Assembly: GCF_004210375.1 (NCBI RefSeq)
Contig: NC_134825.1
Location: 70,175,558-70,239,557 of the forward strand
Source of the DNA: Tachypleus tridentatus
Taxonomy: Eukaryota > Arthropoda > Merostomata > Xiphosura > Limulidae
Reading direction: 5' to 3'
DNA: 64,000 nt
The notes beneath the pieces are model-generated. The model saw only the letters and a program-made list of their open reading frames with translations, had not been told where the DNA came from and ran no database searches. Both the position numbers and the translations under genes were made by a program. The first letter of the stretch is position 1, and each line of letters begins with the position of its first letter. This document shows positions 21,382-31,475 of the stretch, one piece after another.

Positions 21382-21453
21382 GCCATCATAGGTCAGAGGT
21401 AGAGCAATGGTTTCGTAAACCAGGGGTCGTGAGTTCGAACCTCACTGGTGGCT
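21382..21453 (+). tRNA. tRNA-Thr-CGT: tRNA-Thr(CGT), copy 1, slightly degraded
   Basis: A 72-nt cloverleaf. Acceptor GCCATCA pairs with TGGTGGC (one T-G wobble), discriminator T, T arm GTGAG-TTCGAAC-CTCAC, anticodon loop TTCGTAA with anticodon CGT. Against the sister copy at 50,548 it has GGTC for GCTC in the D stem and ATGGT for CTGGT in the anticodon stem. Each change breaks a pair, so this copy is probably weak or dead. It lies about 200 bp after the LINE end, as do copies 2 and 6. Confidence 0.85.
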
Positions 21454-21559
21454 TGCACACCCTTAACATGATGAATGCTTATACTTCTATCATATCCAGT
21501 TGAACAAATTCATGTGAAATTACTTTAGGATAAAGATGACGATACATTATTCTTAACGT

Positions 21560-21892
21560 ATTTTAAATTTTCATTAAAATAGACACCTTTGTTTAAAAAA
21601 ATTAAACTGCGTTTTCCATGCTTCTATTGATGTTACACAGCTTGTGGAAATCAATATTTTCGAAACTGCTTTAGAATAAGCCTGTTTTTGACATATGTGT
21701 TACCAAAATCTTATATTAATATAAATCCCGAGTTTGACATTACTAAACTTGACAAATACCTAAGACATGGAGTAAAAATAGAAATTTCTGGTTCGAAAAC
21801 ATGATGTAGACACCACTTCCAGCCTTGTTTCTTTACTTTCTTAGAGCACCTAGTTTTAGGCTGGAAAATACAATATTTGGATTCACCGTTTT
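21560..21892 (+). repeat. Block D (downstream of tRNA-Thr)
   Basis: Anonymous block that follows nearly every tRNA-Thr copy. Landmarks are AAACTGCGTTTTCCATGCTT, TGTGGAAATCAATATTT, TAATATAAATCCC, and CACCACTTCCAGCCTTGTTT. Further copies are at 30.2, 37.9, 48.1, 50.75 and 58.2 kb, and partial ones without a tRNA at 31.5 and 59.5 kb. No coding sign. Confidence 0.8.
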
Positions 21893-22340
21893 CTTATTTT
21901 CATTATTTATTTATTTTTAATAATTTTATGTTAATTATCGCTCTCAGATCGGAATGTCTATAAAGATAATTCATATTCTGAGGCATATTAGAACCGACTT
22001 CTTTTCTTGCCGAAAACCTTTATTCCGGTTACGCGTGGATAAAAGAACAGGACAAACTCTACGAACAGAGACCAAAGACTGCCTGAAGGGGTCACCTGTT
22101 CTTACCACTCGTACAACTGTACACTAATGTGTTGTCTACCAGCCAATCATTAGAAACTAAAATGTCACATAAAGGACACTTAGCGTTGCAATTTGTACTG
22201 TTGTGACATCAGTAAAAAATGTGCTCATGCAATGAATCACTGAAATGATTATGTACTCTGAAGGCTATAACACCTTGAGACATATAAATTTGAAAAGCAA
22301 TAAATAAAAAAAAAAACAATTTGCTACTGTTAATTTTTGT
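21893..22340 (-). repeat. Block R, inverted, with LINE 3' remnant
   Basis: The first 55 bp or so (ATTTTCATTATTTATTTATT) match the 3' end region of the minus-strand LINE near 38.64 kb and are its leftover. Block R follows in reverse (CTCTCAGATCGGAATGTCTA, GGTCACCTGTTCTTACC, GTACTGTTGTGACATC). In the plus-oriented copies (28.2, 32.1, 36.2, 46.0, 56.3, 60.1 kb) R comes right after a minus-strand SINE A. Here both are flipped together. Confidence 0.75.
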
Positions 22341-22368
22341 TTTATTTCGTTTTGAAGAAGAACACTTT

Positions 22369-22626
22369 CAGAGGCGTGGTCAGGTGGTTAATACTCTCGA
22401 ATCGTAATGTGAGGTTTCGTGTTCAAACATGCTCGCTCTTTCGATAGTAGGGCTGTTATAATGTGATAGATTAATCCCACTATTCATTGGTAAAAGAGTA
22501 GCCCAAGAGTTGGCGGTGGTTGGTAAAGACTAGTTGCCTTTCATCTAGTCTTTCACTGCTAAATTAATGTCGGCTAGCGCAGGTATCCGTATGTGGCTTT
22601 GCGCGAAATTCAAAACAAACAAACAA
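22369..22626 (+). mobile_element. Old SINE A next to block R
   Basis: Diverged copy (AGGCGTGGTCAGGTGGTTAA head, AAATTCAAAACAAACAAACA tail). The same SINE sits between R and the LINE 5' end at 45.80 kb and 51.54 kb, and next to R in other units. The insertion is therefore older than the whole array. Confidence 0.85.
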
Positions 22627-23559
22627 TTCTAAACAATGAGATCAGGAGACCTTCAGTGAGAATAAGCAAGAAGAATGGAGAAAAGCTCCTGAACATACAG
22701 GAAGAAAAAACTTTTAACCTTCCTTCTGAGTGAGATATCTACACTTATGTGGGCTAAAGAGCACTTAGAAATACTCATATAAGTTAGAGAAACTGTTAAA
22801 CGCGAGGAAGCCTAAGACTTCACCTGGACGACGAAAGTGCGGGTCGCCTAACCTGGAGCGATGGCGACAACCGCTTAGAACAAAATGAACATGACCTCTA
22901 AAAAAAAGACGCACGCTCTTCCAGTGGCCTGAAAAACAAGCTAAGTAAATCTAGTTCATTTGGTGGCCAGAAATCAGATGTAATTTCAAATGCAGTTAAT
23001 AATACCCCATTCATGGTGATATGTAATGTGGCCAAAACACAATTATCATCTTTTGATGATGATAAAGTTATTAATATAAGGAGAAAACGAGAAACAAGAA
23101 GAAAAATAGTCACCGTTACGACAGAAAGTGTTCGTACACCTGCGTCCCGAGTAGTCTTTTGCTCATAACTTAAAAAGTATTACGAATTGGCTAATACATG
23201 TATTATAAACATTATACTAACACACATTTACATAAACGTGTATGTAAATTAAACGACAAATAAATTGTTTATAAAGAAATAACCAAAAATAGAAGGAGCA
23301 GAAAGTGTTCGTACAGTTCAGAACCTGTCAAAAAACTGATGTTCCCGTAAAAATTTTGTTTTTCTTGGCGAGTAAACTACATTATACCATTCCAGAACTA
23401 GACACTATGTTTATAATTATTAAAATTTAGCCAGTAAAAAATTTACTTCCGGCAATTTAGCGCCATCTCCGTCATTATCTGCTTGGTCATCATGACGAAC
23501 AGGAAACAACTGTCCAATGATTAAAAAAAAAACCGAATTATTGTAAAATACAAGTCTCA

Positions 23560-23830
23560 TGTGTCTCTTTCCGGTATTGCTACACAAATTAATGTGCCGA
23601 AATTTACTGTTCAAAGAATAATTGCCAAGTTTAAGCTTATAGAATCAACCGCTAACCTTCCTCGTTCCAGACGCCCCACCAAAATTCGAGAGAGAACCAA
23701 GTGGAAGGTTTTCAGAAGGTTAGTAGGAATTCTCGTTTAACACGTAATGACATATAGAAACTGGTAAGGGAAACTGGAGTGAAGTAAGCACCTTTACAGT
23801 TACGAACATGTTACGCTCTTCTGGGTTCAA
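23560..23830 (+). pseudogene. Tc1-like transposase, N-terminal DNA-binding part
   Basis: Coding text SGIATQINVPKFTVQRIIAK and LPRSRRPTKIRERTKWK gives the paired helix-turn-helix with a GRP-like linker, which binds the element ends. The frame is lost after about 23,710, and a SINE B (23,839) separates it from the catalytic part. The sister copy (52,733-52,960) keeps a longer open frame, NSRLTGNDIQKLVRKTG. Confidence 0.8.
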
Positions 23831-23838
23831 AGCATGCC

Positions 23839-23971
23839 TGCCCCCCAATGGCTTAGCGGTACGTCTGCGGAATTACAACGCTAAAAACCGGGTTTCGATA
23901 CTCGTGGTGGGCAGAGCACAGATAGCCCAGTGTGTAGCTCTGTGCTTATTTTAAAACAGCAACAACAACAT
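23839..23971 (+). mobile_element. SINE B inside the Tc1-like transposase, copy A
   Basis: Flanked by the perfect 11-bp repeat CAAAGCATGCC (23,828-23,838 and 23,972-23,982). Head CCCCAATGGCTTAGCGGTA, B box GGGTTTCGATACTC, tail GCACAGATAGCCCAGTGTGT, (CAA)n end. It splits the transposase gene. The same insertion is present at 53,012 in the duplicate. Confidence 0.95.
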
Positions 23972-24029
23972 CAAAGCATGCCGTCCTCGTAGAACTCCAT
24001 ATTTAAAGCCTGTTCATTTAGAAACACGA

Positions 24030-24623
24030 TTGAGGTATGCAAGAAAACATGTAGTTAAACCCTTTACCTATTGGAAGAATATTCTTTGGTCAGACGAGAC
24101 TAAAATCGAGCTTTTCGGCCACAGCGATGTTCGCTATATTTTCCGTAAGAAGGGGGAACGAAATCTTCCAAAGAACACCGTCCATACAGTTAAATACGGA
24201 AGTGGCTCGATCATGCTATGGGGTTCCTTCAGCTCTTCTGGTGTAGGCAGCCTTCACCACGTCAACGGAATCAAGAAAAAAGAAGAGTACGTTGATATAT
24301 TAGGCACTTATATCGAGAATGATGGTTGTAACTTGCGGCTTGGGCGTCGTTGGATCTTCCAGCACGACAATGACCCTAGGCACACATCGAAATATGTGCA
24401 CACCTGGTTGCAGAGGAACCATATAAGCGTTCTGGAGTGGCCATCACAGTCACACGATCTCAACCCAATTGAAAACGTTTGGCATGAGTCGAAGACCAGG
24501 GTTTATCAGCGTCATCGGAAAAACTTGGAAGAGTTGGAGGCCTTCTGTAAAGAAGAATGGAAAAAAAATACCAGTACTGTCAAACGATCATGGAGGGCTA
24601 TGAGGAGAGATTGCGCCAAGTAA
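24030..24623 (+). CDS. Tc1-like transposase, catalytic part (partial)
   Basis: An open frame of 197 codons, the longest clean coding stretch of a transposase here. The DDE triad is visible: D in NILWSDETKIELFG (about residue 22), D in FQHDNDPRHTS (about residue 113), E in LNPIENVWHESK (about residue 148). The 34 residues between the last two make it DD34E, as in Tc1. The N-terminal domain lies upstream behind a SINE insertion and frame loss, so no complete enzyme can be made here. The frame ends at TGCGCCAAGTAA. The sister copy at 53,203 has a stop in the middle. Confidence 0.9.
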   Translation: MRYARKHVVKPFTYWKNILWSDETKIELFGHSDVRYIFRKKGERNLPKNTVHTVKYGSGSIMLWGSFSSSGVGSLHHVNGIKKKEEYVDILGTYIENDGCNLRLGRRWIFQHDNDPRHTSKYVHTWLQRNHISVLEWPSQSHDLNPIENVWHESKTRVYQRHRKNLEELEAFCKEEWKKNTSTVKRSWRAMRRDCAK

Positions 24624-24862
24624 TGTTACACAACTGACCATTAAAGTGGACGCACGAACACTTTCTGCTTCTCTATGTTTGGTTATTTGTTTATAAACAG
24701 TTTATTTGTCGTTCAATTTACATAAATATGTATGTAAAGTGTGTTAGAAGAATATTTATAATATACTCTACTTTCATTATCCTAATCTTGATACTTTTTA
24801 AGTTGTGACGAACAAAACTACTCACGACGCAGGGGTACGAACACTTTCTGTCGTAACTGTGG

Positions 24863-25240
24863 TACCAAAATTTTCAAGTAGAGCAATTGAAAACACCAGC
24901 AATTGTAGTTATACAATGCTAAAATTGCCAAAGATATGGTCACGTATCAGCGGCACGTTTGACAACACCGAGGTGACGTGGACATGGCGGTAAGCACCAT
25001 ATATTTGTCTGTAAAAAATAGTAAGAAAAACCTAATAGTTGCAACTGCATAAAACACTCATAGCAAACTACAAAGTTTGCGACAAGTACAAAAAAATAAA
25101 GCAACATATCTATGAAATAAAAACAACAAGACCAATTCCAAACGATATAACTAACACAACTGCATAAGAAACACACGCTGCTACAACAACAGATACAGTG
25201 ACAAATGCAGAAAAGCTGAAGGAAAACATCACACAACAAA
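24863..25240 (+). pseudogene. LINE ORF1, zinc-knuckle end
   Basis: A frame containing NCQRYGHVSAARLTTP and GGKHHIFVCKK, with stops, resembles the CCHC knuckles at the end of Jockey ORF1 proteins (CYNCQRYGHV..., then CxxCxxxHxxxxC). These bind the element RNA. Cysteines are missing in the first knuckle. The minus-strand LINE at 44.5 kb carries the same region. Confidence 0.65.
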
Positions 25241-26250
25241 AATCACACACAAGAGAAGAACAAAACCCAACCAAAATAGTGAACAATACACAAGAACTTA
25301 ACAAAAACACAGACACAACAAACATTCAAGAGAACAACACTCATACAATAAAAGAGAGCAGAAACGACGAAACAAGTTTAATAGTAAATATAAATAAAAC
25401 ATCTTTACAGATTTTATTGCAGAATACACAAATCTATCCCAAACTAAAAACTGCTTTGATCTCTTCACACGCGATGCAAAAAAATAATAAAGAAAGCCAT
25501 ACCTACCACAACGATCACTGGATACTTACTAAAAGCAAATTCACAATTCTAGGTATCAACATCAAAGGTTCACTAACTTCCAAGAACCACGAGATCGAAG
25601 ACATTATAATAGTAATTAAACCTGATATTATTATTCTAAGTGAAACCCGGATTTATGTTAACAATAAATTTAAAATATGTAATTTTACGCCAGTTAGAAA
25701 AGTTAGAATAAACAACCATGATACTAACAGAGGAATTATTTTGTTATATAAGTACATTCTTTCAGTTATTCAAAATTAAAATGAACGGTAATAATGAAAA
25801 TATAATTGTTGATATCCTGCGAGTTAACCATTAATTTTTAACACTAGCAGGTATTTACTGTTCACCAACAAAATGTATTGACATAAATGTATTCCACAAC
25901 ATCTTTTCCCACTACCAAAATACAATTGTAATAAGTGATCTGAATAGTAAACATAAAAACTTTGGACGTAAATCCACCAACAGAAATGGAAGACACTTAT
26001 TGCAATTCATTGATGAAAATAACATCGTCCTAAAATTGACAGTAAACCTACGCATACTACGTATGCTACAAATAAAAGTGATATCCTAGGCAACTGCCTC
26101 ACCTCCTTAAATATCAGACAAAAGTTATTAAGTTCTAATGTGGGAAAAGATGTTGACAGTAATTATCTACCAATATGGTGTGCTTTCGATCTCGCTCCCC
26201 ATAAAGATATAACCTTTAAACAATACAAAATTCAACTACCAGAAAGCTAA
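25198..26250 (+). pseudogene. LINE ORF2 N-terminal part with endonuclease
   Basis: The frame 25,198-25,779 ends in ILGINIKGSLTSKNHEIEDI and IKPDIIILSETRIYVNN, the start of the APE-type endonuclease (family wording: N..GL..K..EL......PDI..L.ET). Further endonuclease motifs follow in shifted frames: IYCSPTKCIDINVFHNIFS, VISDLNSKHKNFG (GDxNAxH-type), GRHLLQFIDENNIVL, and SNYLPIWCAF at the SDHLP site. The endonuclease nicks target DNA for integration. The catalytic histidine of SDH is changed and the frame is broken. Confidence 0.78.
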
Positions 26251-26880
26251 TTGCCAAGAATATCAGAAAGAATTAGACAACATATTACCAGAAAATGTTG
26301 AGCATACAGCCAACAACAAAGTAGAAGTTGGTAGTTGTAGTCAAATAATCACTGAGTGCCGACTAAAAGCAGCAACTAACACTGTACCACAGGAACAACA
26401 TAAAACTATAAATAACGCATAGAAACAAAGAAACAACTAATAACACTAATAAAACAACGAAGACAATTAAGAAGACAGTTCATGGCAACAAGAGATAAAG
26501 AAATAAAAACACCAATAAACAGTATCTGAAAAAAAAATGAGACCAGAAAAATGGGATAAGAAAACGAAAAAAAACCGACCCTAGAAAGTTTCGATCGCAG
26601 TTACAAAGAGGAACCAAAGATACCACAAAAAAAATACCCAACACTAAAATAAAATAACACATCAGCACACCTAACAAAGAAAAAGCAGAAGGCTTCAGAC
26701 AAGAACTGCAAAACACTTTCAAAACACAACGACACAGGCGTGAAAACCTATTTTTACAATACAGTAAACGACCATATCATATTAATACAGAATTATACAA
26801 ACCATATTTCCCAGTCAATATCAACAACAATAACACGAATAACATAAATGACTATAATAAGCTAATGTTTGTCGAAAACG

Positions 26881-27162
26881 GTTTGGTTTGGGTTTTGGAA
26901 TTTCGCACAAATCTACTCGAGGGCTATCTGTGCTAGCCGTCCCTAATTTAGCAGTGTAAGACTAGAGGGAAGGCAGCTAGTCATCACCACCCACCGCCAA
27001 CTCTTGGGCTACTCTTTTACCAACGAATAGTGAGATTGACTGCACATTATAACGCCCCCACGGCTGGGAGGGCGAGGATGTTTGGCGCGACTCGGGCGCG
27101 AACCCTCGACCCTCAGATTACGAAGCGCACGCCTTAACGCGCTAGGCCATGCCAGGCCCCTT
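26881..27162 (-). mobile_element. SINE A in LINE copy A, with target duplication
   Basis: Flanked by the perfect repeat TCGAAAACG (26,872-26,880 and 27,163-27,171), and LINE sequence reads on at both sides. The head on the minus strand is GGGGCCTGGCATGGCC. It is close to the copy at 14,679 and so looks young. It is one of the two recombination partners proposed for the deletion in copy 2. Confidence 0.93.
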
Positions 27163-27736
27163 TCGAAAACGTTATGTTACAAGAACTCAAACAAGAAGTT
27201 AAGATTTCATAAAACAAATCACCAGATAGTGACAGCATATAAGAAATTGTCTTTAAAAAAGGCACTTCGAAATTATTTGATCATCTAGTAGCAATTTTTC
27301 GTTTATCGTTCTACCCTAAGAACAAACTATGGTAGGAATCTTACTGGCAAAACAATGGAGTTACAGTTGAAAACATCCTCAAAATATACAAAACATATAT
27401 AGACCTATGTAGGCTCCTACATACTACAATAAAATATTTCAATAAAAGTTGGAGAAAAAATGAACTATTATGCGAGCTCGTCAGGTATTGCATATATGAT
27501 GAAGATAGTACAAAACACCTGTTTCCGATTAATTTACAAATTATATTCCTGAGCAGAGGAGAAAACAGTACAATACCTTACCTTTGAAAATGTTGTTGAA
27601 GAAATGTTATTAATACTATATTTTACACGTGTGATTGTTTTAACAGTGCTATATTAATAGTTTGAACGATAAGTTAATATTAAACATACTGTATAGTTTC
27701 ATAAAGAAATTATATGTTTTACAAACGAAGTAACAA

Positions 27737-27808
27737 GCTATCATAACTTAGAGGTAAAGCACTGGTTTCGTAAACCAGCGGTCATGAGTTCGAACCTCAC
27801 TGGTTGTT
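27737..27808 (+). pseudogene. tRNA-Thr(CGT) pseudogene, copy 2
   Basis: Same position relative to the LINE end as copies 1 and 6. The anticodon arm CTGGT-TTCGTAA-ACCAG and T arm are readable, but the acceptor (GCTATCA against TGGTTGT) has a T-T mismatch and wobbles, the D stem reads ACTT against AAGC, and the T stem has ATGAG against CTCAC. It is missing from the second segmental copy. Confidence 0.8.
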
Positions 27809-27971
27809 TGTATATCTTAAACGAGACGAATGATTATACTTCTATTGCCTGCAATTGAGCTAAATAACCTAAAATTATGTTAAAGTAAATATGGCGATAC
27901 ATTGTTTTTCACATCATATTTTACAGTTTCAATGAATAAGATCAAAATTACCCGAGGGAAAAAACTTTTTT

Positions 27972-28240
27972 GTTTGTTTTTGAATGTCGCACAAATCTAC
28001 CCGTAAGCTCTCTGTGCTAGCCGTTTATAATTTAGCAGTGTGAAACTAGAGGGAAGGCAACTTGTCATCACCAACCACCGCCAACTCTTTGGCTACTCTT
28101 TTACCAATGAATAGTGGGATTGACCTATCACATTATAACGGCCCGACCGCTAAAAGGACGAGCATGTTTAGAGTAACGGGGATTCGAACTCGTGACCCTC
28201 AGATTACGATTCGACTGTCGTAACCACCTGACCACGCCTC
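27972..28240 (-). mobile_element. Old SINE A next to block R (plus units)
   Basis: Diverged copy with the private change TTTATAATTTAGCAG in the centre and head AGAGGCGTGGTCAGGTGGTT on the minus strand, directly followed by block R. It is the second partner in the proposed SINE-SINE recombination. Confidence 0.85.
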
Positions 28241-28690
28241 TGAAAGCTTTCTGCTTTAAGAGTGAATTAAACTGAAATTAAGTGTAGCCAACTGTTTTTT
28301 ATTTATTGCTTTTCAAATTTATATGTCATATGGTGTTATTTCCAGAGTACATAAATATGTTAGTGATTTATGTCATGAGCACCTTTTTTACTGACGTCAA
28401 AAGAGTACAAATTGCAACTGTAGGTGTCCCTTATGTGGCATTTTAGTTTCTAATGACTGGCTGGTAGACAACACATTAATGTAGAATTATGCGAATGGTT
28501 ACTACAAAGTGACCTCTTCAGGCGGTCTTTTGTTCTTGTTCGTAATGTTTGCCGTATCATCTTACCCGCGCGTCACCAGAATAAAAGTTTTCCCAAGAAC
28601 AAAGTCGGTGGCAAAATTCCTAAGAAAATTAATTATCTTCATAGACATTCCGATCTGAGAGCGATAATTTTTAATAAAGAAATGTCTTTA
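28241..28690 (+). repeat. Block R
   Basis: Anonymous block shared by eight places in the window. Landmarks are TTTATTTATTGCTTTTCAAA, GTACAAATTGCAAC, GACTGGCTGGTAGACAACAC and GACATTCCGATCTGAGAGCG. No open frame is conserved among copies, so it is non-coding. Confidence 0.75.
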
Positions 28691-29650
28691 TAACTATAAC
28701 TACAACATGCAAGAAAATCTCGTATTTTGATATTATTGTGATATCATTCATAATTAAATATAGTTAAAATTACGAAGCAGAAGAATAACACAGAAAAAAG
28801 TTTTAGTTATTTGTTCAATTAAATTCATGAATAATTCATAGTATAACTATGTCGATAATTTAATTGAATTATTTCAAATACCTTCTAACCACATAAACAT
28901 TTTCATCGATTTTGATATTTTTAAACAAACAAGAGAAGAAATCCACTGCTAAATTGTAATAGTTTGAATGTGAAAATATGAAACCCAACTGGAAGGATAG
29001 CACTTACAACATTTAGGTTACTAGACCAGTACTCTACTACTGCTCCTTATAGCACTGTACGATTGTTTTTTTAAACATATAATTTATAGAGAATAATATG
29101 TAGGTTGGGTATGTGCTGAGATAAGTATCTTGCATTTTATTCAAGCGATGCATATACCACAACTAAATAATTGCAATATTGATATTCTAATATAATTAAA
29201 GCTTGGACACAACAACTTTAGTTTAAATGAATATTATTTCTATTGTAACTCCTAAATGAGAAAGTAGATTCGAAGAAAGAATATTCTATTGATCTTCGAT
29301 GTTCCTGTCGCTTGGGAAAAGTGTTAAGGTTTTTCTGTTTTAATCATCTTGTTAAATAATTTGTAAGAGTCTCACAAATAAATGTCTATAAAAGGATTAG
29401 CACCGGTTTCTTCGGTTTTTAAGATGGTTTATTTTATGATATATGGCTGTACTTTTTTGATCAGATGACTACCTTCGTAAACAGATATATTCGTGTACCA
29501 CCATTTTCGATGATGATTTATTAATGTTTCAAAAACATTCTTCACACAGGTGGCAGGTTGATATTTATGTGTAGAAAAATCTAAAGAGTAAAATTCAAAT
29601 AAATGCTTTCTTTATGCAGTGATTGGAGAAAAGCAAACACAATTGTACTA
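28691..29650 (+). repeat. Block E
   Basis: Follows R in every plus-oriented unit (full length also at 46.6 and 56.7 kb, shorter at 32.5, 36.8 and 60.5 kb). Landmarks are TTGATATTATTGTGATATCA, GAAGCAGAAGAATAACAC, TGGTTTATTTTATGATATAT and TTGATCAGATGACTACC. No coding sign and no terminal repeats were found. Confidence 0.7.
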
Positions 29651-29654
29651 CTGT

Positions 29655-29795
29655 GTTTGCCACCTCCACTAGTTGCACAGCCAAATATCTGCTGACTTAC
29701 GATAATAAAAACAGGGTTTCGATACCCATTGTGGGTAGAGCACAGACAGTCCGCGGTGTATCTTTATGCGTAATTTAAAACAACAACTTTTATAT
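29655..29795 (+). mobile_element. Degraded SINE B upstream of tRNA-Thr
   Basis: Readable as CCTCCACTAGTTGCACAGCC, GGGTTTCGATACCC and GGTAGAGCACAGACAGTCCG with a tail AATTTAAAACAACAAC. The same copy precedes the tRNA-Thr at 37.7, 47.9 and 58.0 kb, so it belongs to the ancestral unit. Confidence 0.75.
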
Positions 29796-29984
29796 ACTGA
29801 ACAGAGGAGAAAATAGTACAATACCTTAATGTTGAAAATGTTGTCGAAGATGTGTTCTCAATATTATATTTTCTTTACGTGTGATTGTTTTAACAATGCT
29901 AAAATATTCCACTGAACGATAAGCGAATATTCAATATACTGTAGAACATTAAAGAGAAACAATGCATTTTAAAAAATATGTGTG

Positions 29985-30061
29985 TGCTATTAGAGCTCTG
30001 ATTGGGGTAGAGCACTGGTTTTGTAAACCAGGAGTCGTGAGTTCGAATCTCACTGGTGGCT
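29985..30061 (+). tRNA. tRNA-Thr-TGT: tRNA-Thr(TGT), copy 3, enlarged D loop
   Basis: Acceptor GCTATTA can still pair fully with TGGTGGC using three wobbles. D stem GCTC/GAGC with an 11-nt loop (TGATTGGGGTA), longer than in the other copies. Anticodon arm CTGGT-TTTGTAA-ACCAG, anticodon TGT. T arm GTGAG-TTCGAAT-CTCAC. The cloverleaf is intact but the acceptor is weak. The identical form is at 58,020. Confidence 0.75.
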
Positions 30062-30179
30062 TGTATATCTTGAACTTGACGGATACTTTTATTTTCATTA
30101 CTTGTAATTGAACAAAATAACATAATATTATTTTACGATAAATATGACGATACATTATTTTTCATATAATTTAAATTTT

Positions 30180-30444
30180 CAATAAAAGCGACATTGTTAT
30201 TTAAAAATATAAACTGCGTTTTCTCTGCTCCTATTAATTTTATACAGCGTGTGGAAATCAATATTTCCCAAACTGCTTGAAGTATAACCCTGTTTTTGAT
30301 ATATCTATTATAAAATTCTAAAATTAATATAAATCAAAAAATTTGACTTTACTAAAGTTGATAAATGCTGTAGACATGGAGAGAAAAAAGAATTTTTTGT
30401 TCGAAAACATAATGTGGACACTACTTTCAGCCTTGTTTCTTTTC
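30180..30444 (+). repeat. Block D after tRNA copy 3
   Basis: Has AAACTGCGTTTTCTCTGCTC, ATCAATATTTCCCAAACTGC and ACACTACTTTCAGCCTTGTT. It runs directly into an inverted LINE fragment at 30,445. Confidence 0.75.
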
Positions 30445-31475
30445 TGAGGGCCCGTAGATTTGCTAATGTTATTTTTCTGGTTAGCAGTAGATTGTAAAAG
30501 TCATTTATGTTATTGGTGTTATTGTTGTTAATATTGACTAGGAAATATGGTTTGTATAATTCTGTGTTATTTGTTACATAATTATTTACTGTATTGAAAA
30601 AATAGGTGTTCACGTCTGGGTCGTTGTGTTTTGAAAGTGTTTTGTAGTTGTTGTCTGAAGGCTTCTGGGTTTTCTTTGTCGGTGTGTGCTAATGCGTTAT
30701 TTTGTTCTTATGTTGGGTATTTTCTTGTTGTGGCTTTTTTAGTGAGTCTTTTTAGGTGCGACCAAAGCTCTCTAGGGTCGGTTTTTCCATTTAGTTTGCA
30801 GCAGAAATTGTCCCATTTTTCTTGTTTTAACAATTTAATTTCTGCTCTGATTTTATTTCTGATACTTTTTAGTTGTGTTTTGATTTCTTTATCTCTTGTT
30901 GCCATGAACTATCTTCTTAATTGTCTTCGTTGTTTTATGAGTGTTATTAGTTGTTTGTTTGATTTCCATGCGTTATTTGTAGCTATTTGCTGCTTTTAGT
31001 AGGCACTCCGTGATTATTTGACTACAGCTATCAAATTCTACTTTGTTGTTGGCTGTATGCTCAACATTTTCTGGTAATATGTTGTCTAATTCTTACTCAC
31101 ATTTTTGCCAATTAGCTTCTTTCTAGTCGAATTTGTCTTCTTTAAAGGTTATATCTTTATGGGGGGGGCGAGATCGAAAGTACACCATATTGGTAGAAGA
31201 TCACTGTCAACATCTTTTCCCACGTTAAAATTTAATAACTTTTTTTTAATATTAAAGATGTCACTTGTATTTGTAGCATACGTGGTATGCGTAGGTTCAC
31301 TGTCGTTTATTGGAGCGATGCTATTTCATCAATGAATTGCAATAGGTGTCCTCCATTTGTGTTTGTGGATTTATGCCAAAGTTTTTACATTTACTATTTA
31401 GATCACCTATTACCATTGTATTTTGGTTGTGGGAAAGATGTTGTGGAATAGGTTTATGTCAATACATTTGGTTGG
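30445..31475 (-). mobile_element. LINE ORF2 fragment, minus strand
   Basis: Minus-strand LINE piece from the endonuclease end (about 31,470) to the linker before the reverse transcriptase (about 30,445). Readable parts are MATRDKEIKTQLKSIRNKI and NGKTDPRELWSHLKRLTKK (30,905-30,708), then VNNYVTNNTELYKPYFLVNI (30,570-30,500). The reverse transcriptase and 3' UTR are absent. It is close to the fragment at 58.5-59.5 kb. Confidence 0.85.

Larger units (their letters stand above)
23109..24862 (+). mobile_element. Tc1-like transposon with IR/DR ends, copy A
   Basis: Terminal inverted repeats of about 210 bp. Inside each, a motif AGAAAGTGTTCGTAC occurs twice as a direct repeat: at 23,124 and 23,301 on the left, and as its inverse near 24,650 and 24,840 on the right. 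This is the IR/DR layout known from Sleeping Beauty-type elements, where the transposase binds both repeats. TA lies outside both ends (23,107-23,108 and 24,863-24,864). It carries a transposase and a SINE B insertion. Confidence 0.88.
22627..27560 (+). mobile_element. Jockey-type LINE, copy A, with nested insertions
   Basis: The 5' end (CAATTCTAAACAATGAGATC) matches the 5' end of copy C at about 45.8 kb in inverse. ORF1 starts near 22,800. A Tc1-like element (23,109-24,862) occupies the middle of ORF1. Then come the ORF1 zinc-knuckle part, a linker rich in Asn/Thr/Lys, the endonuclease (about 25,540-26,250) and the linker before the reverse transcriptase. A SINE A (26,881-27,162) is inserted with its duplication. 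The LINE resumes at 27,172 and ends, with the reverse transcriptase mostly deleted, near 27,545. Confidence 0.85.

Noticed and set aside
24940-25325. Cys/Phe/Val-rich membrane-protein-like frames (also at 43,960-44,439, 54,115-54,515)
   Set aside because: They are the antisense of the Asn/Thr/Lys-rich LINE linker; AAC/ACA-rich DNA gives Val/Cys/Phe codons on the other strand.
25198-25779. Host protein of 193 residues
   Set aside because: Its second half is the start of a LINE endonuclease and the same sequence recurs in the other LINE copies.
30631-30999. Hydrophobic plus-strand frame (also 40,234-40,706 and 58,664-58,987)
   Set aside because: Antisense of the LINE ORF2 linker that reads MATRDKEIKTQL on the minus strand.
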